Part shown: positions 25,831 to 34,578 of the stretch, one piece after another
Layout: each line of letters begins with the position of its first letter
How positions within the stretch are numbered: the first letter of the stretch is position 1
Assembly: GCA_937901895.1 (NCBI GenBank)
Contig: CALGTD010000072.1
Coordinates: 56,404-120,403, forward strand
DNA length: 64,000 bases
From: an uncultured Spartobacteria bacterium
GTDB lineage: Bacteria; Verrucomicrobiota; Verrucomicrobiia; Chthoniobacterales; JAATET01
Direction: 5' to 3'
Position numbers and translations under genes: made by a program
The notes under the pieces: model-generated
Databases searched by the model: none
What the model saw: only the letters and a program-made list of their open reading frames with translations
What the model was told of the DNA's origin: nothing

Positions 25831-27266
25831 ATCGAATTCTGGATTTTTTGGATCGAGGCGCTGTCCGAATGGCCAGTGGCGCTGTCGGTGATCCGGCTGC
25901 CAACGCTGCCAAGCTGGGGGCTGTTCGCATCCTTCTGGGGGTAATTCTTGCGTGGAGAACATTTTTCATCGCGCGGGACACCCGGTGGTATTTCGAGCCG
26001 TTCGAATGGTGCGGAATCGAGGCTTACTGGCATGCTTGGGTGGCTTGGGGAACGTTCGCGCTGGCGGTGATCCTGACTCTCGGAATCGCTTCAAGACTGG
26101 TGGCCTTGGTGATGGCGGTCTCCGCGGCGTGGTTTGCCTCGTGGACTGGCACCTACAACCTGGGTCCCATGTTATCGATCCCAATGCTCGCGGGAATTGC
26201 GGCATTGGGAGGAGGCTCCTGGGCGATCGGTAGGCGAGCCTCCCTGCCTTCCGCGAAGGATTGTTCCCGGGTCCTTTTCACGCTCTTTCTTTTTACCGCC
26301 GCCCTGCATTTTTCGGCTCTGTTGTTCCATCTCACCGATGGCTACTGGCTGAATGGACTCACAGCGGCGGCCATGTTGACGAACAGCTATCTTTGCCGTT
26401 TTTACGGGTTCTTCCGCGGCGTTGAGCAGTCGATGTCCGGAATCTTCCACGCAACCTCCGTCGGAATTGTGATCGTTCAAACGGTCTTTCAGGCGGCGAT
26501 GGTTCCGCTCGTTTTTTTCCGATGGGGTAGGTGGTTTGTGGCTGTTTATGGCGCGGCGTTTGCGCTCGGCTCGCTGGTGGCGTTGCAGTTGTCGATTCTA
26601 CCCGCGGTGGAATGCGTGCTGTGGGCGTGGTTGTTTCTCCCTGTGACCTGGCTGCCTCGTGGGCTCGTTTCCTCCGGTGCGGTCGATGAGGCATTCGGTT
26701 CCCCCGCCAGTGCCGTCCACGCCATGGTGTTTGGAGGCTTGACTGGATTGTTCTGGCTGTGCGCGATTGCCGGCCGCATTGGTCTCGGGGCAGAGCCTGC
26801 AGGGCTGAGGCCGGTGTTTCATCATGCGGGACTGATTTCTCCAAACGTCTTCAATCGCGGAGATCTCTCGATGGGCGATCGTTGGACGATCGTCGAAAGG
26901 ATTACCAACGATGGAGTGGAGAGAATCCCTCTCAATGGCGATGATGGGCAACGGTTGGTCTACCATTGCAGCGATGTGTTGTATTACGGCAACAGCCTTC
27001 AATGGCGTCGAAAAATGGTGACAGAGGAAGACATGAGTGCGGCGCATGATCGTCGCAGTGTGGGACTGGCTTTGATGCGTCGCATCGTGCGTTACGACTA
27101 TTTCCGTCGCGGGGGAGGGGATGCCGCCACCTACCGGGTTTCGGTCTTCGGCAACGCAGCTTCGAATCTCGATCATCCCGCACCCGACCGCTACACGTCA
27201 CGGTTGCTGGATCAATTCATTCTCGTTGTTGACGCGCAGCGTGTTCGGAAGAAGGAGGGGCGATGA
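25827..27266 (+). CDS. HTTM-type membrane protein (vitamin K-dependent carboxylase-like fold)
   Basis: A 479-residue integral membrane protein. Recognisable segments are AVRILLGVILAWRTFFI, then DTRWYFEPFEWCGIEAYWH, and several further helices to about residue 320. A soluble C-terminal domain of about 150 residues follows. The arrangement fits the HTTM (horizontally transferred transmembrane) family, distantly related to gamma-glutamyl carboxylase. The biochemical role in bacteria is not settled. HTTM genes often travel with DCC-family thiol-disulfide proteins, and one is present at 29280. The start is GTG 25827 (GTGA overlap). Confidence 0.7.
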   Translation: MNRILDFLDRGAVRMASGAVGDPAANAAKLGAVRILLGVILAWRTFFIARDTRWYFEPFEWCGIEAYWHAWVAWGTFALAVILTLGIASRLVALVMAVSAAWFASWTGTYNLGPMLSIPMLAGIAALGGGSWAIGRRASLPSAKDCSRVLFTLFLFTAALHFSALLFHLTDGYWLNGLTAAAMLTNSYLCRFYGFFRGVEQSMSGIFHATSVGIVIVQTVFQAAMVPLVFFRWGRWFVAVYGAAFALGSLVALQLSILPAVECVLWAWLFLPVTWLPRGLVSSGAVDEAFGSPASAVHAMVFGGLTGLFWLCAIAGRIGLGAEPAGLRPVFHHAGLISPNVFNRGDLSMGDRWTIVERITNDGVERIPLNGDDGQRLVYHCSDVLYYGNSLQWRRKMVTEEDMSAAHDRRSVGLALMRRIVRYDYFRRGGGDAATYRVSVFGNAASNLDHPAPDRYTSRLLDQFILVVDAQRVRKKEGR

Positions 27267-28096
27267 GCGCGGGGATGGAGCGACTTGCGCGCAATGTAAC
27301 GTTTGACCAACGGGGTTTCTGGCGTTCGCCCGAGTGTCCGGATGTCTCGTATCCAGTGGAGGGGAATGACCTTTGCTTTTCCCTCGAGGAGGACTCGTTC
27401 TGGTTTCGTCATCGAAACAACGCGGTCGTCCGTCTGGTTTCGTTGTTTCCCCCCAATGGGCCGATCCTCGATATTGGTGGAGGCAACGGTTACGTAGCCA
27501 GAGGACTTGAAAACGCAGGATTCGAAACAGTGATGGTCGAACCAGGTGAGCGGGGTGCCGAGAATGCCGTGCGGCGCGGATTGAACCGCGTGGTATGTTC
27601 CACTTTTAATGGCGCGGGTTTTGTCGAGGGGGCGTTCGGAGGCGCTGGACTCTTTGATGTTTTGGAGCACGTCGAGAACGATGTTGCGTTTCTTCAGAGC
27701 ATTCGAAGAGTGCTCGCACCAGGGGGGCGACTTTACATCACGGTTCCTGCACACTCCGCGCTCTGGTCGAACGACGACCGTCTTGCCGGACACTACCGGA
27801 GATATTCCCCACGTTCACTGGAGGATGTCTGCCGCAGAGCGGGATTCGAGCCGGACTTTTCGACATGTATCTTCACGTTGCTTCCGGTGCCGGTTTTTCT
27901 ATTTCGCTGCATCCCGAGCTGGTTGGGATTCCGCCGCGAAATCAAGGCCTCGGTCGCGAGGGCGGAACATGCTGCGCCCGCCGGGATCGACGCTTTGTTG
28001 AACACGTGGTTCTCGCGTGAACTTCGGCGAATTTCGGAGCTTCGACCCTCTTCCATTGGAGGGAGCTGTCTCCTTGCCGCAACAGCAGTCCAATGA
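27263..28096 (+). CDS. SAM-dependent methyltransferase
   Basis: A 277-residue methyltransferase. The SAM loop is PILDIGGGNGYVARGLENAG (with G-G-G instead of G-C-G). It is followed by TVMVEPGERGAENAVRRGL, then LFDVLEHVENDVAFLQS and LAPGGRLYITVPAHSALWS with the later H-Y-R-R-Y-S motif. This set is typical of polysaccharide-locus methyltransferases acting on sugars or polyprenyl intermediates. A clear GGAGGGG ribosome site precedes ATG 27263, and both ends overlap neighbours by four bases. Confidence 0.85.
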   Translation: MSAGMERLARNVTFDQRGFWRSPECPDVSYPVEGNDLCFSLEEDSFWFRHRNNAVVRLVSLFPPNGPILDIGGGNGYVARGLENAGFETVMVEPGERGAENAVRRGLNRVVCSTFNGAGFVEGAFGGAGLFDVLEHVENDVAFLQSIRRVLAPGGRLYITVPAHSALWSNDDRLAGHYRRYSPRSLEDVCRRAGFEPDFSTCIFTLLPVPVFLFRCIPSWLGFRREIKASVARAEHAAPAGIDALLNTWFSRELRRISELRPSSIGGSCLLAATAVQ

Positions 28097-29283
28097 ACAA
28101 TCCGGTGGAAGCAAGCTCTGCCCAGGTTTCCGACAGGACATCCAATGGCCGGATCCCGTTTAACAAGCCCTACTTTACAGGTGGTGAGGTCGAGTATATC
28201 CGCCAGGCCTTCGAGGCGAACCATACCGCCGGCAACGGGGCATTCACACGGCGTTGTCAGGAATTCTTCGAACGACGCTATGGGTTCCATAAATGCCTCC
28301 TCACCCAATCGTGCACGGATGCTCTCGAGATGTGCGCATTGCTCGCGAGAATTCGGCCCGGAGATGAAGTCATCGTCCCGTCCTATACATTCGTGTCGAC
28401 GGCCAATGCCTTCGTCCTGCAGGGAGCACGGATCCGGTTTTGCGACAGCGAGCCGGGTTCACCTCATCTCGATCCATCCGCTCTGGAGAGCCTCATTGGT
28501 CCATCCACCCGGGCGATCGTTGTGGTGCATTATGGAGGTGTTGCCGCCAACATGCGGCCCATCGTTGAGTTGGCGAGAAAACACGGTTTGGTGCTGATCG
28601 AGGATGCCGCGCAGGCCATCGAGTCTTCGTTTGACGGGCGCCCGTTGGGAGGTATCGGCGACCTCGCGACTTTTTCGTTTCATGAGACGAAAAACATCAT
28701 CTGTGGCGAGGGTGGCATGCTTGTCATCAACAACCCGGAATATGCCGCTCGTGCAGAAATTCTCTGGGAGAAGGGGACCAATCGATCGGCCTTCTTTCGC
28801 GGCGAAGTGGACAAGTATCGCTGGGTGGATGTGGGATCCTCCTTTCTTCCCTCGGAACTGACGGCCGCCGCACTTTGGGCGCAATTGGAGCAACTTGAGC
28901 CGATCCAGGCACGGCGAGTGGCTGCCTGGAGCGCATATCACGAGATCCTGGAGCCTGCGTCGAAAAGATTTGGTTTCGATGTGCCATCGATCCGGACGGG
29001 AGCCACAGCAAATGGCCATCTGTATTATCTCGTTTGCCGCTCCTGTGAGGAACGCACGGTCCTGATTCAGGATCTCGATCGTCAGGGCATCAATGCCGTT
29101 TTTCACTACCAGGCTTTGCATCAAAGCCCTTATCAGGCCCGGTTCCACGAAGAGATGCCTCTGCCTCACGCCGAACGATATTCGGATTGCCTGCTGCGTC
29201 TTCCGTTGTTTGCCGAACTTGAAGAGGATCGCGCCAGGGTGGTCGCGCGCGCTGTGCTGGATTTTTACGAGCGCCGGGCATGA
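28093..29283 (+). CDS. wecE: dTDP-4-amino-4,6-dideoxy-sugar transaminase (WecE/RffA-like)
   Basis: This PLP enzyme of 396 residues should aminate dTDP-4-keto-6-deoxy-glucose at C4 to give dTDP-4-amino-4,6-dideoxygalactose. Blocks characteristic of WecE include IPFNKPYFTGGE, GAFTRRCQEFFERRYG, LTQSCTDALEMCALL, FSFHETKNIICGEGG with the PLP lysine K200, EKGTNRSAFFRGEVDKYRW and DVGSSFLPSELTAA. These go well beyond generic DegT family similarity. Length is normal. The dTDP-glucose pathway genes (rmlA, rmlB) are absent from the window and must be elsewhere. Neighbouring NeuD-like and WbqC-like genes suit further modification of the amino sugar. Confidence 0.92.
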   Translation: MNNPVEASSAQVSDRTSNGRIPFNKPYFTGGEVEYIRQAFEANHTAGNGAFTRRCQEFFERRYGFHKCLLTQSCTDALEMCALLARIRPGDEVIVPSYTFVSTANAFVLQGARIRFCDSEPGSPHLDPSALESLIGPSTRAIVVVHYGGVAANMRPIVELARKHGLVLIEDAAQAIESSFDGRPLGGIGDLATFSFHETKNIICGEGGMLVINNPEYAARAEILWEKGTNRSAFFRGEVDKYRWVDVGSSFLPSELTAAALWAQLEQLEPIQARRVAAWSAYHEILEPASKRFGFDVPSIRTGATANGHLYYLVCRSCEERTVLIQDLDRQGINAVFHYQALHQSPYQARFHEEMPLPHAERYSDCLLRLPLFAELEEDRARVVARAVLDFYERRA

Positions 29284-29684
29284 GCGAGAGACACATGATC
29301 CTGGCCTATGACGCCGATTGCGGCTTTTGCTCCGCTTCAGTGCACTGGCTTTGCAGTCTGAAATTCGCGGGACGCACTCTTTCACCGATTGCATACGGAG
29401 ACCCTCGGATCCTGGCTCGAATGCCTGGTGTGGATCTTACTCATGCGGACGGCGGGGTTCAGCTCCTGCTTTCCGACGGGCGCTTGTATCGTGATGCGGG
29501 CGCGATCGGGGAAATTCTGGCGGCATCCGTTTCCCATCGATGGTTGGGGGTTTTTATTTGCCTGCCCGTGGTGTCCTCGATCGCCGGTGTCATTTACCGA
29601 CTCGTCGCACGAAACCGGCATCTCATTTCCCGAATGCTCGGCATGAATGCGTGCCGGTTGCCTCAAAACAAAACTTTCAGATGA
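29280..29684 (+). CDS. DCC-family thiol-disulfide protein (DUF393)
   Basis: A 134-residue protein beginning MILAYDADCGFCSASVHWL (after five residues), the DxxCxxC motif (C14, C17) of the DCC/DUF393 family of thioredoxin-like proteins. A hydrophobic stretch, LGVFICLPVVSSIAGVIYRL, lies in the last third. Members often accompany HTTM membrane proteins, and one is encoded at 25827 in the same coupled run. The redox role is inferred from the motif. Both ends overlap neighbouring genes by four bases. Confidence 0.83.
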   Translation: MSERHMILAYDADCGFCSASVHWLCSLKFAGRTLSPIAYGDPRILARMPGVDLTHADGGVQLLLSDGRLYRDAGAIGEILAASVSHRWLGVFICLPVVSSIAGVIYRLVARNRHLISRMLGMNACRLPQNKTFR

Positions 29685-30799
29685 CGTTAACCAAACTCGA
29701 CTCAACGCGCGTCGACACGCCCGTTTTGCTGATCGTCTTCAATCGGCCCGGGCCGACGGAGCGTGTGTTCGCGCGGCTTCGCGAGGTGAAGCCGTCGCGG
29801 TTGTATCTCGCCGCGGACGGCCCCCGCGGGCATGTGCTGGAGGATCGGGAGAAGTGCGCTAAGGTGCGCGAGATCGTGGGAAACGTCGACTGGGAGTGCG
29901 ACGTGAAGACGCGCTTCCTCGACGAAAACATCGGTTGCGGCAAGGCGGTGAGCGGCGCGATCGAGTGGTTTCTGGATGAGGTCGGAGCGGGAATCATCCT
30001 CGAGGACGACACGCTTCCCGCGAAGTCGTTCTTCCCATTCGCCGCGCGAATGCTCGAGATCTGCCGCGACGACCAGCGTGTGGCGTCGATCTCCGGAGAC
30101 TGCTTCCTGCCGGAGCGGATGCAGCCGGCGTTGAGTCCTGCGGGCACGGTCGGTGCCTGCCTTTCGAAGTATTTCAACATGTGGGGCTGGGCCACGTGGA
30201 AGGATCGGTGGACCGGATACAGCCTCGATCTCTCCACGCACAGCGAGGAGGAGTGGATCTCGATCATCGAGCGCACGCATCCGAAATCCCTGGAGGCGAG
30301 CACCTGGCAGGCGATCTGGATGGCGATGCGCGCCGGCATTCTCGATACGTGGGATTTTCAATTCGCGTTCCATGCATGGGCGCGTGGACAATCGCACGTC
30401 GTGCCGACGTCGAATCTCGTGTCGAACATCGGCTTCGATGCGGATGCGACGCACACCGTGGATGTCAGCCCCGTGGCGAACCTGCGGACATTCGAGTTCG
30501 ATCAGCTCGCAGTGCCGGAGCGCCTCGAAATCGACGAGGAACTCGACAGCCTGACGTTCTTCCTGCGGCACATGGAGGGCCTCCGCCTGACGCTGTGGCT
30601 GAAGGAGGCGTTCCTGCTCGAGACCCGGGATCGAGGCGAGCGCATTCCGTTCGAGAAGCAGCTGGTGCAGTTGCAGCAGGCGTGCAACGAGCGGATGGCC
30701 CTCATCAACAAGATGTCGGAAAAGATTCGCGAGCTGCAGACGCAGGCGACGCTGACTCATCAGCTGAAGAAGGTGCTCCGCATCGCCCGAAAATCCTGA
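29681..30799 (+). CDS. GT-A-type glycosyltransferase with C-terminal coiled tail
   Basis: The 372-residue product starts with VLLIVFNRPGPTERVFARL, followed by LYLAADGPRGH and GIILEDDTLPAKSFF, where E-D-D is the likely metal site. KYFNMWGWATWKDRWTGY follows. This signature is shared by sugar transferases of O-antigen loci often labelled nucleotide-diphospho-sugar transferases. The final 45 residues, ACNERMALINKMSEKIRELQ then QATLTHQLKKVLRIARKS, resemble the tail of the protein at 12839 although the catalytic domains differ. The start overlaps the DCC gene (ATGA). G+C rises again from here onward. Confidence 0.83.
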   Translation: MTLTKLDSTRVDTPVLLIVFNRPGPTERVFARLREVKPSRLYLAADGPRGHVLEDREKCAKVREIVGNVDWECDVKTRFLDENIGCGKAVSGAIEWFLDEVGAGIILEDDTLPAKSFFPFAARMLEICRDDQRVASISGDCFLPERMQPALSPAGTVGACLSKYFNMWGWATWKDRWTGYSLDLSTHSEEEWISIIERTHPKSLEASTWQAIWMAMRAGILDTWDFQFAFHAWARGQSHVVPTSNLVSNIGFDADATHTVDVSPVANLRTFEFDQLAVPERLEIDEELDSLTFFLRHMEGLRLTLWLKEAFLLETRDRGERIPFEKQLVQLQQACNERMALINKMSEKIRELQTQATLTHQLKKVLRIARKS

Positions 30800-30801
30800 T
30801 C

Positions 30802-32004
30802 GTGCCACACTGGTCGAAATTTCCCGGACTGACCGTGGACAGTCCGTCGCCCGCCATTGCCCGGATCGCGGCCTCCATGCTGGACGCGGTTCCGCGAAGC
30901 GGCGGGGCAGCGAAACCTCCGGTGCTGCTTGTGCTGGCGGACCCGGTGCTCTCCGCCGTCCTCGACGGAAGCGCAATCGTTCCGCCGGGCGGATGGCTGC
31001 AGGCTCGATGCAGCGAGCTTGGAGTCCCCGTCCCGTCCGACGGGGATTTTCCGTTTTCGGAAGGATTCCTCACGCTGGGGGAGGGCGTTTTTGTAACGCG
31101 ATTCGAAAGCCTGCATCTGCTGGCACCACCGGGAGATTGGCTGTCGCGCGTGGAAGACCTGCCGCAGTTTCTCGAACGGTTGCAATCGACAAGGCCTCCC
31201 GAACAGGCGTTGCGAAGGCTGTATCGGGAGCCATTGATGAAGGCGTTGTTCCGTCCGATCCATCGGACGATGATGCGGCGCAAATGGACCGGCGAGCCGC
31301 GCGCGCATCTGACCGGTGACGAGGTGATCGTCTATCACCACATTCCGAAGTGTGCGGGCATGTCCGTGTTTCATCACCTCAACGAATTTCTGAAATGGAA
31401 CGATGAGCTCGTCCATCTCGACGCCCGCGCACTGGACGGTGTGAATGCGCATGGATTGATGCCCTTCCACCGCAAGGATCCACGGGAACTGGCGCGGATT
31501 GAGGTGCTGTTTGGTCACGAGGTTTCCGTCGACGACGCCGGAAAACTTGCGGGCCGCACACCCCTGTTTGCCACGTGTCTGCGGGATCCCGCGTCGCGAA
31601 TGGTCTCGCATTACAACTGGGAGATGGAGCAACTTGCCGCCGGAGGCATGCCGATCCCGCCGTTCGACGAGTGGTATCAGCGTCAGGAATCCAACTGGAT
31701 TGTCCGCTGGCTGGCTCGGCGTTTTTTCCAGTTGGAAACCCGGGGACGCAGCGACGAGGAGTTGTTCGAGGAAGTCAGGGTGGGGCTCGAGCGATTCTGG
31801 ATTGTTTGCACGCTGGAGAATTTCAGCACCGCGATGCACCAGCTTACGGACAAGCTCGGGCTGCCACCGATCGACGCCGCATCGAATCGTGCGGGTGAAA
31901 GCTATTCGAAGCGTCAGGAACTCACGCCGGAGATCGAGGCACGCATCGAGCGCGACCATCCGTTCGATGTCCGGCTGCACCGCCGCTGGCGCGACGCGAC
32001 GTGA
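30802..32004 (+). CDS. sulfotransferase-family protein with N-terminal extension
   Basis: A 400-residue product starting at GTG 30802, two bases after the previous stop. The sulfotransferase domain begins near residue 170: VIVYHHIPKCAGMSVFHHL (PAPS loop) and LFATCLRDPASRMVSHYNW (3'-phosphate segment). WIVCTLENFSTAMHQLTDKL follows. About 165 residues upstream (VLLVLADPVLSAVL, GWLQARCSELGVP) belong to no family I recognise and may be an acceptor-binding or regulatory domain. It is separate from the 8.4-12.8 kb sulfotransferase block and differs in sequence, so it probably acts on another position. Confidence 0.8.
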   Translation: MPHWSKFPGLTVDSPSPAIARIAASMLDAVPRSGGAAKPPVLLVLADPVLSAVLDGSAIVPPGGWLQARCSELGVPVPSDGDFPFSEGFLTLGEGVFVTRFESLHLLAPPGDWLSRVEDLPQFLERLQSTRPPEQALRRLYREPLMKALFRPIHRTMMRRKWTGEPRAHLTGDEVIVYHHIPKCAGMSVFHHLNEFLKWNDELVHLDARALDGVNAHGLMPFHRKDPRELARIEVLFGHEVSVDDAGKLAGRTPLFATCLRDPASRMVSHYNWEMEQLAAGGMPIPPFDEWYQRQESNWIVRWLARRFFQLETRGRSDEELFEEVRVGLERFWIVCTLENFSTAMHQLTDKLGLPPIDAASNRAGESYSKRQELTPEIEARIERDHPFDVRLHRRWRDAT

Positions 32005-32057
32005 GTTTGCGACGATGAACGGTTCCCAATTCGGTGTTCCGTTGCTTTATTCCCCGC

Positions 32058-32804
32058 ATGACCTCCCCCCGCACGCTGCTCGTGATCCCGCACTACCGGG
32101 ATGCGCATCGGCTCGAGCCGTTTCTCACGGATCTCGTGCGGGGGCTCCCCGGATCCTTTTCGATCCTCGTGTCCGACGACGGTTCGCCCGCCGCCGATGG
32201 GGATGCGCTGCGAAAATTAATCGGCTCTACCGCCACCGATGGGCCGCTCGTGCTGCCGCCGCTGATGAATCCGATCAACCGGGGCAAGGGAGCGGCAGTC
32301 TACGCGGGCTGGGATTCGCAGATCGATGGAGGTTTCGATCGACTTGCCTTTGCGGACGCGGACGGAGCTGTCAGCGCTTCGGAAATTTTGCGCGGACATC
32401 GATTCTGGGAGGAGCATGCGGGCGAGTTCGATGTTCTCGTGGGAAGCCGGATGGAGGCTCCTGGGCGCACGGTGCGCCGCCGATGGATCCGGCATGTGTG
32501 CGGGCGTGTGTTCGCAGGCGCGGTGTCGGCGCTCACGGGGTTGCCCATTCACGATACGCAGTGTGGATACAAGGTTCTGACGACCGCCGCCTATCGGACG
32601 ATTCGTCCGCGATTGCAGGCGCAGGGCTTTGCATTCGACGTCGAATTACTGTTGCTTCTGCAGCAGGCGGGATGTCGGCTGCAGGAGTTTCCCGTCGACT
32701 GGACCGATATCCGCGACGGGAAGGTGAGTTTGATGCGGGAGTCGCTTCCGATGCTGGTGGAGGTCGTGCGAACGAGGCGGCGTGTTCGCGCAGGAAAACC
32801 GTGA
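32058..32804 (+). CDS. glycosyltransferase family 2 (polyprenyl-phosphate type)
   Basis: A 248-residue GT-A enzyme: LLVIPHYRDAHRLEPFL, ILVSDDGSPAADGDAL, NRGKGAAVYAGW, RLAFADADGAVSASEI (aspartate pair) and HDTQCGYKVLTTAA. The last is the typical C-terminal motif of dolichol/undecaprenyl-phosphate sugar synthases. No C-terminal membrane helices are seen, unlike the enzyme at 22070. ATG 32058 gives a compact start (TSPRTLLVIPHYRD); the upstream ATG at 32034 is less likely. Confidence 0.87.
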   Translation: MTSPRTLLVIPHYRDAHRLEPFLTDLVRGLPGSFSILVSDDGSPAADGDALRKLIGSTATDGPLVLPPLMNPINRGKGAAVYAGWDSQIDGGFDRLAFADADGAVSASEILRGHRFWEEHAGEFDVLVGSRMEAPGRTVRRRWIRHVCGRVFAGAVSALTGLPIHDTQCGYKVLTTAAYRTIRPRLQAQGFAFDVELLLLLQQAGCRLQEFPVDWTDIRDGKVSLMRESLPMLVEVVRTRRRVRAGKP

Positions 32805-32832
32805 ATCGATTCGACGAAAGTTTTTCCGTCCT

Positions 32833-34578
32833 GTGAACGCGCTGGTCCACGCGATCGAAATCAACGATCGCCACGGCGTCGGAGTCTATATCCGGCGAAT
32901 GTTCGGCGATGGGCGGGACTTCGTGTTCCTCCGCTCCCGTTCGCTCTACGAGGGCACGAACGAATTCGGAACGGAGGAGTTTCTTGGAGACCGCTTTTCA
33001 ACGCTGAGCGAGCTGCGTGCCCGGATCGCCGGCATCGTCAGCCGACATCCGATCGAGCGCATCCTGTGCGTCCCGTATTACCCCGAGGACTTCCGGAATG
33101 CGGTGCTGCTGAAGGAGGCTTCCGGGGCGAAGCTCTGCACCTATTTGATGGATGATCAGAATATTTTTGCGAGGGAAGTCGGGGATGCCGCGGTGCGCCG
33201 ATTGCTGGACGCGAGCGAACTGCGACTCGGCATATCGCCGCAGATGAGTCTGGCCTACGAACGGAAGTTTGGTCGTGAGGTCGCGTGGATGCCGCCGGTG
33301 CTTCCCGCGAGGCGAACGCCCGACGTGGGACCAAGACACGCACGGCGCGCGGCTCTGATTGGCAACGTGTGGAGCGCGATGCAGCTCGGAAACCTTCGCC
33401 AGGTCGCGCGGGAATCCGGATGGGCGATCGACTGGTTTGGCCGCGGTCCCGAGGCGGGATGGCTGGACGCAACACCTGAGGCGCTGGCGTCGGACAATGT
33501 CCACTGTCTCGGATATCTGGAGGATGCGGCTCTTGCCGGGCGGCTTGCGGAATACCCGTTCGCAATCATCCCCAGTGGCACCGCTGATGACGCGGACGAT
33601 ATCCGGTCGTTCTCGCTCTTGAGCCTGCCTTCACGAGTGATCCATCTTCTCACGCAGGCTGCTCTGCCGCTGCTCGTAATGGGAGGGGAGCGGAGCGCGG
33701 TTGCCGCGTTTGTCCAGGAGACCGGGTGCGGACTGGTCGCGCCTTACAACGCGACCGCCTTTTCGAGTGAAGCGGAACGGCTGGTCGCCGATGAAAGCGG
33801 ATTCCGCGCAGCCGCGTCTGGAATAGCGGAGCGGATGACACTTGCAGATGCGGGCGACTGGATATGGAGTTCGCTCGATCGTGGTGCTCCGGTGGACGAT
33901 CGTTTCGAGTCCATGCGAACCGGTCGCCTCGCGGTGCTGGAATGCGATGTTCTATCGGAACGAATCTTTCCCGCTCCTCAGCGACGCGGATGGTTTGCAC
34001 GACGGTTCGGTGGCCTGGGACCGCTCGAGGGGCTGCGATTCTCGCGCGGATCGCAGCTTCGTGCGATTCGTCGGCATGCGCCGCTCGACGTCACCGGTCC
34101 GCATTCGTTCGAGGTCTCGACCTATCAGCGCGCGTTGGCGACCGCACTTGTCCGGGAGCGTGTGAAAGCGGGCGATCGGGTCGGAGTGCTGGACGGAGAT
34201 CCCGGTTTGTTGCGCCCCCTCCACACGACCCATCGAGTGGAGAATGCGACGAAATCGGATCGCGGATTCGATGCGATCGTGAGTTTTCACCGGGAAGGTC
34301 CGGCGACCTTCGAGGAGCTGAACGCCATGGTGGTTGCCGGCGGACTCCATGTCCATTGTTGGACGGCGTATTTGCATCCCGGTCACTTTTCCGCGCCGCC
34401 GGAAGCGATGAAGCTGCTCGACGCGATCGACGATTGCTCGCTGGTGAGCGATGCCATTCTGGATGCCGAAGATCTGCTCTTCATGTCGCCACGGGCGACG
34501 GAGCGCTTTTGGAAAATTTCGAATCCTGAGGTGGGCCGTCCATTTTCGCTGAATCTTTGCTGGGAGGCCGGACGATGA
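32833..34578 (+). CDS. glycosyltransferase-like protein with C-terminal methyltransferase-like domain
   Basis: The product (581 residues from GTG 32833, or 598 from GTG 32782) has an N-terminal GT-B-like portion: VHAIEINDRHGVGVYIRRMF, LCTYLMDDQNIFAREVGDA and FAIIPSGTADDADDI followed by SFSLLSLPSRVIHLL. From about residue 430 a second domain starts (VSTYQRALATALVRERV, GDRVGVLDGDPGLLRPL). The G-V-L-D-G-D-P stretch resembles a worn SAM-binding loop, so this may be a fused methyltransferase-like domain, perhaps inactive. The start is uncertain. The stop overlaps the following GT2 gene (ATGA). Confidence 0.65.
   Translation: MNALVHAIEINDRHGVGVYIRRMFGDGRDFVFLRSRSLYEGTNEFGTEEFLGDRFSTLSELRARIAGIVSRHPIERILCVPYYPEDFRNAVLLKEASGAKLCTYLMDDQNIFAREVGDAAVRRLLDASELRLGISPQMSLAYERKFGREVAWMPPVLPARRTPDVGPRHARRAALIGNVWSAMQLGNLRQVARESGWAIDWFGRGPEAGWLDATPEALASDNVHCLGYLEDAALAGRLAEYPFAIIPSGTADDADDIRSFSLLSLPSRVIHLLTQAALPLLVMGGERSAVAAFVQETGCGLVAPYNATAFSSEAERLVADESGFRAAASGIAERMTLADAGDWIWSSLDRGAPVDDRFESMRTGRLAVLECDVLSERIFPAPQRRGWFARRFGGLGPLEGLRFSRGSQLRAIRRHAPLDVTGPHSFEVSTYQRALATALVRERVKAGDRVGVLDGDPGLLRPLHTTHRVENATKSDRGFDAIVSFHREGPATFEELNAMVVAGGLHVHCWTAYLHPGHFSAPPEAMKLLDAIDDCSLVSDAILDAEDLLFMSPRATERFWKISNPEVGRPFSLNLCWEAGR

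Noticed and set aside
30181..30799. N-terminal extension of the 30802 sulfotransferase to 607 residues
   Set aside because: The extra 207 residues lie wholly within the glycosyltransferase at 29681 in another frame and look like shadow sequence; GTG 30802 gives a clean start.
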